Under the pieces are notes generated by a model. It worked only from the letters and a program-made list of their open reading frames with translations, did no database searches and was not told the origin of the DNA. Of a stretch of 64,000 nucleotides of DNA, positions 1-8,053 are shown one piece after another (positions within the stretch are counted from its first letter, which is position 1; each line of letters starts with the position of its first letter). The position numbers and the translations under genes were made by a program. The stretch is from UBA6168 sp041752395 (GTDB taxonomy: Bacteria; Bacteroidota; Bacteroidia; Chitinophagales; Saprospiraceae): assembly GCA_041752395.1 (NCBI GenBank), contig JBGSWN010000040.1, positions 6,423-70,422 of the forward strand, given 5' to 3'.

Positions 1-332
1 GTGATGACCAAGTCACTCATGATGATGATTCGAGTAGTCAACTCGGTCAATGCTGGCGTTCCATCAATGATTACCAAGTCGTATTTCTTGCCCAATTTAT
101 TCAAAATCTGATCAGAAATTGTATCTGGATTGATAAGGAAAACTGGAATTTCGGGTACGCTTGCATCTTCAATTCCTGACCTAACACTCCCCCATTTTAC
201 GGAAGTTTGTTGCTCTACGTCGGTATCGGCGATGCAAAGTTTGCGCCCTTTCTTTGCAAGATAGACGGCCAGGTTTTGCGCCAAGGTGCTCTTCCCTACC
301 CCACCTTTTAAGTTCGTTACGGAAATTATCAT
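1..332 (-). CDS. ParA-family partition ATPase, 5' part (cut by window start)
   Basis: Reading the minus strand from the ATG at 332 gives an open frame to the window edge, about 110 residues. It begins MIISVTNLKGGVGKST, the deviant Walker A motif of ParA/MinD ATPases, with both lysines. It continues with ADTDVEQQTSVKW (Walker A' aspartate) and YDLVIIDGTPAL (Walker B). Family members dimerise on ATP, bind DNA non-specifically and move a partner bound at a centromere-like site. The start is clear because the family begins a few residues before KGGVGKS. The C-terminus and any parB-like partner lie outside the window. The upstream DNA is a dense field of AAGTA pentamers, a plausible partition site or autoregulatory operator. 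ParA-type identity is firm; plasmid, integrated-element or chromosomal role is not decided. Confidence 0.9.
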   Translation of the reverse strand, partial: MIISVTNLKGGVGKSTLAQNLAVYLAKKGRKLCIADTDVEQQTSVKWGSVRSGIEDASVPEIPVFLINPDTISDQILNKLGKKYDLVIIDGTPALTELTTRIIIMSDLVI

Positions 333-380
333 TTTCAAATAAATTTGCTCAAACAATTGATTATCAATAATCTATTATTT

Positions 381-694
381 AAGTATCTAAGTACGGTAAG
401 TATTTAAGTTGAAAAAATAGAAGCCCACATCAAATGTGCTTAGATACTTATCATAAGTATACAAGTAGTTAGCCGACGTAAAGTTAATCATACTTGTGTA
501 AGTAGCAAGTGTTTTTACGTAAATAATTGTGGTAATTAAATAAGTAAAATGTTTACCTACTTAAATAAGTAGATACGTTTATAAGTGAATGAGTAGATAA
601 ATACACAAGTAAATACTTTTAGTAAGTATTTACGTATTAGTTTTAAAATAAGTAAGTGCTTACATAAGTGAATACTTATTTACTTATGTAAGTA
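381..694. repeat. AAGTA/TACTT pentamer cluster (iteron-like) upstream of parA
   Basis: The AT-rich region from 333 to 730 has 12 AAGTA (381, 389, 398, 455, 463, 500, 542, 567, 607, 624, 650, 690) and 6 TACTT (445, 491, 558, 614, 673, 681), plus near-misses AAGTG and AAGTT. Neighbouring copies are often 8-9 bp apart and occur in both orientations. A few exact copies at most would be expected by chance. The array lies directly upstream of a ParA gene, where small centromere-binding proteins usually bind short iterons. I infer a partition site or operator; a replication iteron array is the alternative. There is no gene from 333 to 730. Confidence 0.7.
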
Positions 695-730
695 AAAATA
701 TTTTCTTGAAATGAAAAATTACAAACACTT

Positions 731-931
731 TTATTCCAACCCATTTTTCAATTTGTAATAAACCCCTAACCATCTTGGCCAGTTGGCGGCATTTACCCAC
801 ATATAAGTACGTGTTGTCATGCTGTGGTTGTCAAAAAAATCCCTTTCTTTGCGTCCTGTTCTAGCCAAATCAAATAAGCCTTGACAAAGGATAAAGGCAT
901 TATTTTCCAATAAAAAAATACTTTTTTTCAA
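731..931 (-). CDS. Short hypothetical ORF, uncertain
   Basis: An open frame of 66 codons on the minus strand ends WVNAANWPRWLGVYYKLKNG and lies between the AAGTA field and uxuA. The only available start is TTG at 931, and the frame stays open beyond it into uxuA. It could therefore be chance, or the tail of a decayed gene whose 5' part was replaced. Its composition looks protein-like (aromatic-rich, codon use like neighbours), but I do not recognise a family. Low confidence. Confidence 0.25.
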   Translation of the reverse strand: MKKSIFLLENNAFILCQGLFDLARTGRKERDFFDNHSMTTRTYMWVNAANWPRWLGVYYKLKNGLE

Positions 932-939
932 TGTTTTTA

Positions 940-2100
940 ATGGAACAAACCATGCGCTGGTATGGCCCTGAAGATCCAGTCACGCTCTGGCACATCCGCC
1001 AAGCAGGCTGTACGGGCGTTGTCACGGCGTTGCACCACATTCCCTACGGTGATATTTGGCCAGTGGCCGAAATCCAAAAGCGCAAGAAACAGATTGAAGC
1101 TGTCGGTATGACCTGGACGGTGGTGGAGAGCCTGCCCGTCCATGAAGACATCAAAAAGCAATCTGGCGACTGGAAACTATACCTTGAAAGCTATAAAACC
1201 AGCCTGCGGAACCTTGCCGAATGTGGTCTAAAAGTCATCACTTACAATTTTATGCCCATCCTCGACTGGTTGCGCACCGATACCGCACACCCGATGCTGG
1301 ACGGCAGCCGTACGCTGCGTTTCGATAGGCTGGCGTTCGTGGCATTTGACTTGTTCTTGCTCAAGCGGCCAGGTGCGGACAAGGATTATTCCAAAGAAGA
1401 AACTGCGAAAGCGAAAACGCAATTCGATGGAATGACCAATGAATACAAGCGTATTCTTTACGAAAACATGCTGCTCGGATTACCGGGAGACGATGAAGCG
1501 TTCACCGCCGCAGAGGTACTGGAGGCATTGGACGGCTACGCAAAAATTGGCCCAAAGGAATTGAAAAAACACCTCTTCGACTTCCTGAAAGCCATCATCC
1601 CAGTGGCAGAGGAAGTAGGCTTGAAAATGGCGATTCATCCAGACGACCCGCCTTTTCCAGTGCTGGGTCTGCCTCGTATTGTCAGCACAGAGGAGGACGT
1701 TGAAGCGCTGCTTGCTGCGGCGCCATCGCTCGCCAATGGCCTTTGTTTTTGCACAGGCAGCTTTGGCTCCCGTTTGGACAACGACATCCCAAAAATGCTC
1801 AAGCGCTTCGGCGAACAGGTGCATTTTCTGCACCTGCGCAATACCAAAATGGAACTGGACGGCAGTTTTTACGAAGCAAACCACCTCAGTGGTGACACCG
1901 ACATGCCAGCCGTCGTCCGTGAGATTTTGGCCATCATGCAGCGCCGCCAAATCAGCATCCCCATGCGGCCCGACCACGGCCACCAGCTCCTCGACGACCT
2001 CGACAAGAAAACCTATCCCGGCTACTCTGCCATTGGGCGCTTGCGGGGACTTGCGGAGCTTCGAGGCTTGGAGAAAGGTCTTGCTTACGCAATGGGGTAG
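940..2100 (+). CDS. uxuA: Mannonate dehydratase
   Basis: Converts D-mannonate to 2-keto-3-deoxygluconate in hexuronate catabolism, in the cytoplasm. The 386-residue product is alignable by eye with E. coli UxuA along its length: N-terminal MEQTMRWYGPEDPVTL, then GVVTALHHIP, NFMPVLDW-like NFMPILDW, KAIIPVAEEVGLKMAIHPDDPP, GLPRIVST, LCFCTGSFG, and near the C-terminus PMRPDHGHQLLDD and GYSAIGRLRGL. The metal-binding His, Asp and Cys motifs are present. I chose the ATG at 940 because the family starts MEQT; the ATG at 931 would add three residues. It lies 57 bp before xylB on the same strand, and far from the uxaC-uxaA locus at 45434-49812. Confidence 0.95.
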   Translation: MEQTMRWYGPEDPVTLWHIRQAGCTGVVTALHHIPYGDIWPVAEIQKRKKQIEAVGMTWTVVESLPVHEDIKKQSGDWKLYLESYKTSLRNLAECGLKVITYNFMPILDWLRTDTAHPMLDGSRTLRFDRLAFVAFDLFLLKRPGADKDYSKEETAKAKTQFDGMTNEYKRILYENMLLGLPGDDEAFTAAEVLEALDGYAKIGPKELKKHLFDFLKAIIPVAEEVGLKMAIHPDDPPFPVLGLPRIVSTEEDVEALLAAAPSLANGLCFCTGSFGSRLDNDIPKMLKRFGEQVHFLHLRNTKMELDGSFYEANHLSGDTDMPAVVREILAIMQRRQISIPMRPDHGHQLLDDLDKKTYPGYSAIGRLRGLAELRGLEKGLAYAMG

Positions 2101-2157
2101 CCTTAGATGTGACGGGGTGTCGAGCCCAATCACCAACACTAATTACCAGTCACCACC

Positions 2158-3723
2158 ATGTATCTAATCGGCTACGACATAGGCAGTTCCTCCATCAAAG
2201 CGGCGCTCGTGGAGACGGAAACAGGGGCGACTTTGGCAGTTGCACAGTCCCCGGCCACGGAAATGAGCATGGCCGCCCACCAACCCGGCTGGGCCGAGCA
2301 AGACCCCGATGAATGGTGGCTGCATGTTTGCGCAGCGACCAAGCAGCTTTTGGAAAATACGCTCATTGCGCCAGTAGAAATAAAGGGCATTGGCATCAGC
2401 TACCAGATGCACGGCCTCGTGGTGGTCGGCAGCGACCTGAAGCCGCTGCGCCCGTCCATCATCTGGTGCGACAGCCGTGCGGTGCCCTTCGGGAACAGGG
2501 CTTTCGATGAAATGGGCCACGAGCATTGTCTGTCACACTTGCTCAATTCCCCTGGAAATTTTACCGCCGCAAAGCTCGCTTGGGTAAAAGAAAACGAACC
2601 AGAGATTTTCGCTAAAATCCGCTATTTCATGCTTCCCGGCGACTACATCGCTCTTCGCCTGACCGGGGAGGCCATGACCACGCCCAGCGGCCTAAGCGAA
2701 GTTATTCTCTGGAATTTTGAGAAAAACAGCGTCGCCGATTCCGTGCTAGATTACTTTGGTTTTGATAAAAAATTGGTGCCGCACGTCACCCCGACTTTTT
2801 CGTTGCAGGGCAAGTTGACGCCCTTAGCCGCCGCTGCCACGGGCCTTGCCGAAGGCATCCCAGTCGCCTACAGAGCAGGTGACCAACCGAACAATGCGTT
2901 GAGCCTCAACGTGTTGCAACCCGGCGAAGTAGCTGCCACGGGCGGCACCTCAGGCGTCGTTTATGGCATCGTTGACCGACCAGCCTTCGATTTGCAGTCG
3001 AGGGTGAATGGTTTTGCCCACGTCAATCATTTAAGTTCGCCAGTTGGCAGTCTAGTCCAACAGCCCGAAAGTTCCTTAGTCAGTGCCGAGTTAGCAGCCC
3101 CTGAATCCCAACTGCCGACTCGTATTGGTATCCTACTCTGCATCAACGGCGCTGGCTCCCTCTACCGCTGGCTGCGCCAAACGGTGGGGCAGGGCAGCAT
3201 CAGCTACCCGGACATGGAGCGGCTGGCCGATGCTGTTCCGATTGGAGCTGACGGTCTGCGGATTTTGCCCTTCGGGAACGGGGCGGAACGGATGCTCAAC
3301 AACCTCGACCCCGGCGCACAGGTGAACGGTCTGCAACTGAACCGCCACACGGCGGCGCACCTGTACAGGGCGGGACTGGAGGGCATCGCCTTTTCGTTCG
3401 TTTACGGCGTTCAGATTTTGAAGGAAATGGGCCTCGAAATCAGTGTAATGCGGGTCGGCAACGACAACCTTTTCCAGTCTGCCGTTTTTTCCAAAACCAT
3501 CGCTACCTTGCTCGGCTGCTCGATTGATGTGGTGCAAACAACTGGGGCTGTCGGTGCTGCAAAGGCGGCCGGCGTGGCCACGGGCATTTACCCCGACATC
3601 GAAACGGCGATGGCCAGCGTGACGGTGACAGGAAGGTATGAGCCGGAAGTCGGTAGGGTAGGGGAGTACCGGGCGGCGTATGAGGTTTGGGAGAAAGACT
3701 TGAGCCGTCTGCTGGATAACTGA
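2158..3723 (+). CDS. xylB: Xylulokinase with an in-frame insert
   Basis: FGGY-family kinase that phosphorylates D-xylulose to xylulose 5-phosphate with ATP. The N-terminal phosphate-binding motif YDIGSSSIKAALVE holds Asp7. QPGWAEQDP, the substrate-loop SYQMHGLV, WCDSRA and the catalytic-base motif RAGDQPNNALSL (Asp242) follow. The ATP site TGGTSGVVYG and C-terminal motifs are intact. At 521 residues it is about 30 longer than usual. The excess is a low-complexity Ser/Pro/Gln-rich stretch at residues 291-321, between FAHVN and RIGILLCINGAG, which are normally almost adjacent. See findings. It is in line with uxuA upstream and xylA downstream, from which it is separated by the ptuAB-like pair. 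Confidence 0.95.
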   Translation: MYLIGYDIGSSSIKAALVETETGATLAVAQSPATEMSMAAHQPGWAEQDPDEWWLHVCAATKQLLENTLIAPVEIKGIGISYQMHGLVVVGSDLKPLRPSIIWCDSRAVPFGNRAFDEMGHEHCLSHLLNSPGNFTAAKLAWVKENEPEIFAKIRYFMLPGDYIALRLTGEAMTTPSGLSEVILWNFEKNSVADSVLDYFGFDKKLVPHVTPTFSLQGKLTPLAAAATGLAEGIPVAYRAGDQPNNALSLNVLQPGEVAATGGTSGVVYGIVDRPAFDLQSRVNGFAHVNHLSSPVGSLVQQPESSLVSAELAAPESQLPTRIGILLCINGAGSLYRWLRQTVGQGSISYPDMERLADAVPIGADGLRILPFGNGAERMLNNLDPGAQVNGLQLNRHTAAHLYRAGLEGIAFSFVYGVQILKEMGLEISVMRVGNDNLFQSAVFSKTIATLLGCSIDVVQTTGAVGAAKAAGVATGIYPDIETAMASVTVTGRYEPEVGRVGEYRAAYEVWEKDLSRLLDN

Positions 3724-3778
3724 TTGCCAGTCAGAAAAATATGCGAACTTTAGCGCTTGAACCAGACAATATTTTACC

Positions 3779-4915
3779 ATGAAAAAAGAAAGCAAATCAC
3801 TGCTGCCCATCAGCTTGAAGTCCATCGAAATCGAGAACTTCGCTGGCATCAAGCACACCAGCTTGAAAGACCTGCCCGGCGATGCGCAGTGGATTTTCTT
3901 GACGGGGGAGAATGGGTTTGGGAAGACGTCGGTGTTGCGGGGGATAGCAAAAGCAATTTATAACGATGGCATAATCCTATCGGAGCAAACTTCTGGTGAT
4001 TATAAATTAACTGCAACTGTTGGGTCAGATTCGCCTATTAAGATAATATCGCACGGCACAGGAGGCCCATCCTTGCCAAAAATCGCAGCCTATGGAGCAT
4101 CGCGCCTTGAAATAGCACACGATACCTCTTCAAATGAAGCAGCAGACAAAAGCGGAAATTTATACAGCCTATTTCGTTCTGATGGTGTACTGTTGAGCAT
4201 TGAGGCAGAAATGAGAGTCTGGGAAAAGCGATCTTCGGCTTACTTTAACAGACTTCGAAACACCCTACTCAGGGTTCTCAAAAAAAACATAGGCGATATA
4301 AAAATTGATGAGGATGATGAAGCAAAGGTGAAATATGTTGAACTTGATTTTGAAGGAGGTAAATTACCACCCGTCACATTTAATCAGCTTGCCTCTGGTT
4401 ACCGTAGCATTGTAGCGATGGTTGGAGATTTGCTCATTCGCTTTTACAAAATGTACCCAAAAAGTGCAGAACCGGAGGAATTTACAGGCATTGTGCTCAT
4501 TGACGAGCTCGACGTGCATTTGCACCCCAAGATGCAGCGGCGCATACCGGGTATCCTGTCGGGCGTTTTTCCAAAAATACAGTTCATCGCTTCCATCCAC
4601 AGTCCGATACCGATACTAGGTGCACCGGAGAATGCCGTGTTTTTGAAAGTGCTAAGGACAAAGGAGGAGGGCATCACCCTGCATAATCTGGACACTGTGC
4701 AGGTGCGCAGCCTGACGCCTGACACCTTGCTTTCCTCCCCCATCTTTGATTTTGATGAAATCATTGGTGACCACCACGACAAGGGCAAGGAGAAATTGGT
4801 CACGGAGGCGAGCTACGACGAAGCCATGTTCTCCCAAATGTTGGAAGCAAAAATCAGGGAAAAGGCCGTTGCTGCCAACATTGACACCAGCTTCTTAAAG
4901 GCAAAGAACCGTTGA
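3779..4915 (+). CDS. AAA/ABC-type ATPase, PtuA-like (Septu defence)
   Basis: A 378-residue RecF/SMC-like ATPase. Walker A GENGFGKT is at residues 43-50, preceded by the IEIENFAGIK strand typical of AAA_15/AAA_21 ATPases. A signature-like QLASGYRS is near 203-210, Walker B IVLIDELDVHLHP at 238-250 (Asp242, Glu243), and the switch histidine in ASIHSP at 274. The stop is followed one base later by the ATG of an HNH nuclease gene, so the two are translationally coupled. ATPase plus TIGR02646-type HNH protein is the Septu (PtuA/PtuB) arrangement, where the ATPase senses infection and controls the nuclease. It is shorter than classical PtuA, so a Septu-like variant is the safe call. The centre of the gene (about 3960-4480) is visibly more AT-rich than xylB. 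Confidence 0.8.
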   Translation: MKKESKSLLPISLKSIEIENFAGIKHTSLKDLPGDAQWIFLTGENGFGKTSVLRGIAKAIYNDGIILSEQTSGDYKLTATVGSDSPIKIISHGTGGPSLPKIAAYGASRLEIAHDTSSNEAADKSGNLYSLFRSDGVLLSIEAEMRVWEKRSSAYFNRLRNTLLRVLKKNIGDIKIDEDDEAKVKYVELDFEGGKLPPVTFNQLASGYRSIVAMVGDLLIRFYKMYPKSAEPEEFTGIVLIDELDVHLHPKMQRRIPGILSGVFPKIQFIASIHSPIPILGAPENAVFLKVLRTKEEGITLHNLDTVQVRSLTPDTLLSSPIFDFDEIIGDHHDKGKEKLVTEASYDEAMFSQMLEAKIREKAVAANIDTSFLKAKNR

Positions 4916-4916
4916 G

Positions 4917-5789
4917 ATGAAAAAGGTGGACAAAGACTTTGACAACCCTCCCGCCATTTTGCTCAACAGAAACCGTCGGGATAAAATCAGTTTGGCCTTG
5001 GCCAACCAGAATGCCCACCATTTGAGTTCTACCGACTATGGCCCAAAAGCAGTAAAAGAAAAACTGGAAGGAATCTACCATTTCAAATGTGCCTATTGCG
5101 AATCCACCGTGAAGCAGGTCGCATCCTTGCAGGTAGAGCATTACCGGCCCAAAAATGCAGTGGCCGATGGTGGCCTCCATGTTGGCTATTATTGGTTGGC
5201 CTTGGAATGGAGCAACCTCGTATTGGGCTGCCCGGCCTGCAACGGACAGGGTGCCAAGGGCAACAAGTTTCCGGTTTTGGGAGCTAGGGTCTTCTCTCAA
5301 AACCCTTTTTCAAGCGGCAACTTTTCAAGAGCAATACTTTACGCAAACATATCGCCCCTGTTGGATGAGCAGCCAATGTTGCTGCATCCAGAAATAGACA
5401 ACCCTAAGCTGCACTTGAAATTCACGGAATTTGGGATTATCGAAGGGCTAACAGACAGGGGTATTTCGTCCATAGAAATCTGTGACCTCAATAGGGATGC
5501 ACTTTACAAAGAACGGCAAAAAATGCTCAATGATTTTTTGGTACAATGTGAAATCGTTTTTGTAGCCAAGGAAAAGTGGAAATTACCCGAAGAAATCGTT
5601 GATGATTTTCTTTTGGAAGAACTAAAATTGCTGAAAGGCAAAAGAGATAATCCAGATAATCCTTACACCAGCTTTATTGAGTATGCAATTCAAAACCCGG
5701 AAAGCTGTATTCTAATAAGGATAACAAACCCTGAAAATCAAACTGACTTTAGTCGTGCCTTCGAACAATTTCAGCAAATAGAACTATAA
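4917..5789 (+). CDS. HNH endonuclease, PtuB-like (Septu defence effector)
   Basis: A 290-residue protein with a treble-clef HNH core. Zinc-binding CAYC is at residues 58-61, the catalytic VEHYRPK at 73-79 (His75), YYWLALEWSNLVLGCPACN at 91-109 supplies the second cysteine pair (105, 108) and Asn109, and KGNKFP follows. This pattern (EHYRPK, then YYWLA..W.NL...C..CN) is that of TIGR02646/PtuB nucleases. No signal peptide or membrane segment is seen. It starts one base after the upstream ATPase stop, as in a toxin-sensor pair. The C-terminal 120 residues are AT-rich and unrecognised. No reverse transcriptase or retron RNA is nearby, so this would be stand-alone Septu rather than a retron-linked form. 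The family assignment is strong; the anti-phage role is inferred. Confidence 0.8.
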   Translation: MKKVDKDFDNPPAILLNRNRRDKISLALANQNAHHLSSTDYGPKAVKEKLEGIYHFKCAYCESTVKQVASLQVEHYRPKNAVADGGLHVGYYWLALEWSNLVLGCPACNGQGAKGNKFPVLGARVFSQNPFSSGNFSRAILYANISPLLDEQPMLLHPEIDNPKLHLKFTEFGIIEGLTDRGISSIEICDLNRDALYKERQKMLNDFLVQCEIVFVAKEKWKLPEEIVDDFLLEELKLLKGKRDNPDNPYTSFIEYAIQNPESCILIRITNPENQTDFSRAFEQFQQIEL

Positions 5790-5816
5790 ATTTAATAAAC
5801 TGACAATCAACTATTT

Positions 5817-7178
5817 ATGGCAAATAAAAAAACAAACAAAACCACAACCCCTACCATCACCCTCGGTAAAAAAGAATACTTCAAAGGCATCGGCCAGATA
5901 CAATTTGAAGGGCCGGAGAGTGACAACCCGTTGGCTTTCCGCTTCTACGAGGAGGGTAGGGTAGTGCGCGGCAAAACGATGAAGGAGCATTTTCGCTTCG
6001 CAATGGCTTGGTGGCACACCCTCTGTGGCACGGGCGGCGATCCCTTCGGCCCTGGCACCAAGGAGTTCCCGTGGATGATAGCGAAAGACCCAATGGACCA
6101 GGCGAAGGACAAGATGGATGCTGGCTTCGAGTTCATCACCAAGATGGGCATCCCGTTCTATTGCTTCCACGACTACGACCTCGTTGCCGAAGGCAAAACA
6201 CTGAAAGAAAGCGGCAAGCGCCTCGAAAAAATCACGGACTATGCCGCCGAAAAACAAGCGGCAAGCGCCGTTCAGTTGCTTTGGGGCACCGCAAACCTTT
6301 TCAGCCACCCCCGCTACATGAACGGTGCGGCCACGAACCCCGACTTCGAAGTGGTGGCCTACGCAGGGGCGCAGGTGAAAAACGCCCTTGACGCCACCAT
6401 CAAACTGGGCGGCGCTGGCTATGTCTTCTGGGGCGGGCGTGAGGGCTACATGTCGCTGCTGAACACGGACATGAAGCGCGAACTCGACCACCTCGCCCGA
6501 TTCCTGCACATGGCAAGGGACTATGGCCGCAAGAACGGCTTCACCGGCACGTTTTTCATCGAACCAAAGCCGATGGAGCCGAGCAAGCACCAGTACGACT
6601 TCGATGCGGCGACCTGCCTCAATTTCCTGCGGGAATACGACCTGATGGCCGATTTCAAGCTGAACATTGAGGTGAACCACGCCACGCTTGCGCAGCATAC
6701 GATGCAGCACGAGATGCAGGTGTCGGCGAATGCGGGGATGTTGGGCAGCATGGATGCCAACCGCGGCGACTACCAGAACGGCTGGGACACCGACCAATTC
6801 CCGAATAACGTGGTGGAGCTGACGGAGGCCATGCTAGTGCTGCTGGAGTCAGGTGGTTTGCAGGGCGGCGGCATCAATTTCGATGCAAAAACCCGGCGGA
6901 ACTCGACTGATTTGGCGGATATTTTCTACGCCCATATCGGCGGGATGGATACGTTTGCTAGGGCACTTTTGGCGGCGGATGCCGTACTGGAGCGGTCGGA
7001 TTACAGCAAGCTGCGGGAGGAGCGCTACGCCTCTTTTGACAAAGGAAAAGGCAAGGACTTCGAGAAGGGAAAACTGAGCCTGAAGGACTTGGCAAAGATT
7101 GCCAACGAAGTGGGCGAGCCGAAGCAGCGGAGCGGCAAGCAGGAGCTGTTCGAGAACATTATCAACCGTTTTGCGTGA
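5817..7178 (+). CDS. xylA: Xylose isomerase
   Basis: Interconverts D-xylose and D-xylulose in the cytoplasm, supplying XylB. 453 residues, the usual class II length (about 440). Motifs are GKTMKEHFRFAMAWWHTLC, FYCFHDYDLV (catalytic His118 with Asp121), WGGREGYMSLLNTD, FFIEPKPMEPSKHQYD (metal-binding Glu and the proton-shuttle Lys), NIEVNHATLAQHTMQHE, and GSMDANRGDYQNGWDTDQFP (metal-binding Asp residues). All catalytic and divalent-metal ligands look intact. The start follows ptuB by 27 bp, so it may be cotranscribed with the defence pair, or have its own promoter in the AT-rich gap. Confidence 0.97.
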   Translation: MANKKTNKTTTPTITLGKKEYFKGIGQIQFEGPESDNPLAFRFYEEGRVVRGKTMKEHFRFAMAWWHTLCGTGGDPFGPGTKEFPWMIAKDPMDQAKDKMDAGFEFITKMGIPFYCFHDYDLVAEGKTLKESGKRLEKITDYAAEKQAASAVQLLWGTANLFSHPRYMNGAATNPDFEVVAYAGAQVKNALDATIKLGGAGYVFWGGREGYMSLLNTDMKRELDHLARFLHMARDYGRKNGFTGTFFIEPKPMEPSKHQYDFDAATCLNFLREYDLMADFKLNIEVNHATLAQHTMQHEMQVSANAGMLGSMDANRGDYQNGWDTDQFPNNVVELTEAMLVLLESGGLQGGGINFDAKTRRNSTDLADIFYAHIGGMDTFARALLAADAVLERSDYSKLREERYASFDKGKGKDFEKGKLSLKDLAKIANEVGEPKQRSGKQELFENIINRFA

Positions 7179-7242
7179 TTATGCCGTCGAACAACAGTTC
7201 AGCGTTTTATTCAAAAAATTGATTATCAAACATTTATAAAAA

Positions 7243-7968
7243 ATGAAAAACGTATTCCTTCCAATCATCGCCTTGATGTTTCTACTGACGAGCTGCAACA
7301 ACGGCCCAAACGGCAGCGCTGCCGACCCAGCCAAATTTCCCGATAATCTCGGTGGCTACTGGGTGAACGACACTTGGTGGCAGGAGCTGAAAAACACAAA
7401 ATCACCGATGAAAGCTTCGGAAAAAGCGGGCGATGTAGCAGCAGCCATTTTTCATCAGGACAGCACCAAATGGCTCGTGGATTTGAGTTACAACTGGCAC
7501 GAAGGGCAGCAGCTGACGGTTCGCTCAAAGGATGGCGCACTGCAAGTTTACGACCCCTTGAATGCTACCGTGCATCAATCCAAGCTAGTGCCCAAGCCTG
7601 ATGGGTCAATGCTCTTTGACGCCACTCCAATGGTGCGCCTCGGGGATGCCTACACGGGTTTCAACGTCATCGCTTCAACGCTGGTAGGCGGGCAGTACGA
7701 CCTTGGCGGCAAGGCTGTAGTGTTCAATCCGAAAGGAACAGTGGTTGGATTAGAAGACTATTACCGCTATGAGATTCTGCTCGACTATGTGGCAGAAGAT
7801 GTCCATGCCGACCAAATCATGCTCTCAAAAGAGGGTCGCACCCCTGAGTTTTATACCTTCAAATTCGAAGGCAACCACTTGCAGCTTTATGAAATTGACG
7901 ACGTGGGCAGCAAGGACGAGTTCAAGTACGAGGTCGGGAAACTGAAGTACGATTTGGTGAAAAAATAG
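7243..7968 (+). CDS. Hypothetical lipoprotein
   Basis: A 241-residue product with a clear lipoprotein signal: MKNVFLPIIALMFLLTSCNN, lipobox LTSC, Cys at 18. Mature residues form a globular, Trp- and Asp-rich domain (GGYWVNDTWWQELKN near the start, EDYYRYEILLDYV later) with no recognised motif. The pattern of paired beta-strands suggests a small lipocalin-like or copper-resistance-type outer-membrane lipoprotein domain, but that is a guess. It follows xylA by 64 bp on the same strand, and it converges on a TonB receptor gene. Function unknown. Confidence 0.75.
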   Translation: MKNVFLPIIALMFLLTSCNNGPNGSAADPAKFPDNLGGYWVNDTWWQELKNTKSPMKASEKAGDVAAAIFHQDSTKWLVDLSYNWHEGQQLTVRSKDGALQVYDPLNATVHQSKLVPKPDGSMLFDATPMVRLGDAYTGFNVIASTLVGGQYDLGGKAVVFNPKGTVVGLEDYYRYEILLDYVAEDVHADQIMLSKEGRTPEFYTFKFEGNHLQLYEIDDVGSKDEFKYEVGKLKYDLVKK

Positions 7969-7989
7969 GCATCAATCATTCTACGATGA

Positions 7990-8023
7990 AACAAAGTGCG
8001 GCTAGAAAATGCCGCGCTTTGTT
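7990..8023. terminator. Hairpin between convergent genes
   Basis: A 13-bp stem (AACAAAGTGCGGC at 7990-8002 and GCCGCGCTTTGTT at 8011-8023, one G-U type mismatch) with an 8-nt loop. It sits in the 85-bp gap between two converging genes. There is no long T-tract on either side, so termination is plausible but not certain. Confidence 0.5.
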
Positions 8024-8053
8024 GGCGTCGAAGTAGCGTATTGGTAAATATCT

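Noticed and set aside
381..694. AAGTA repeats as a CRISPR array
   Set aside because: Units are 5 bp with irregular spacing and no conserved spacer length; no cas genes.
3779..5789. ATPase/HNH pair as part of a retron (Ec78-like)
   Set aside because: No reverse transcriptase gene or msr/msd-like structure on either side.
5811..6797. 328-codon ORF on minus opposite xylA
   Set aside because: Shadow of xylA, which has a full-length family match.
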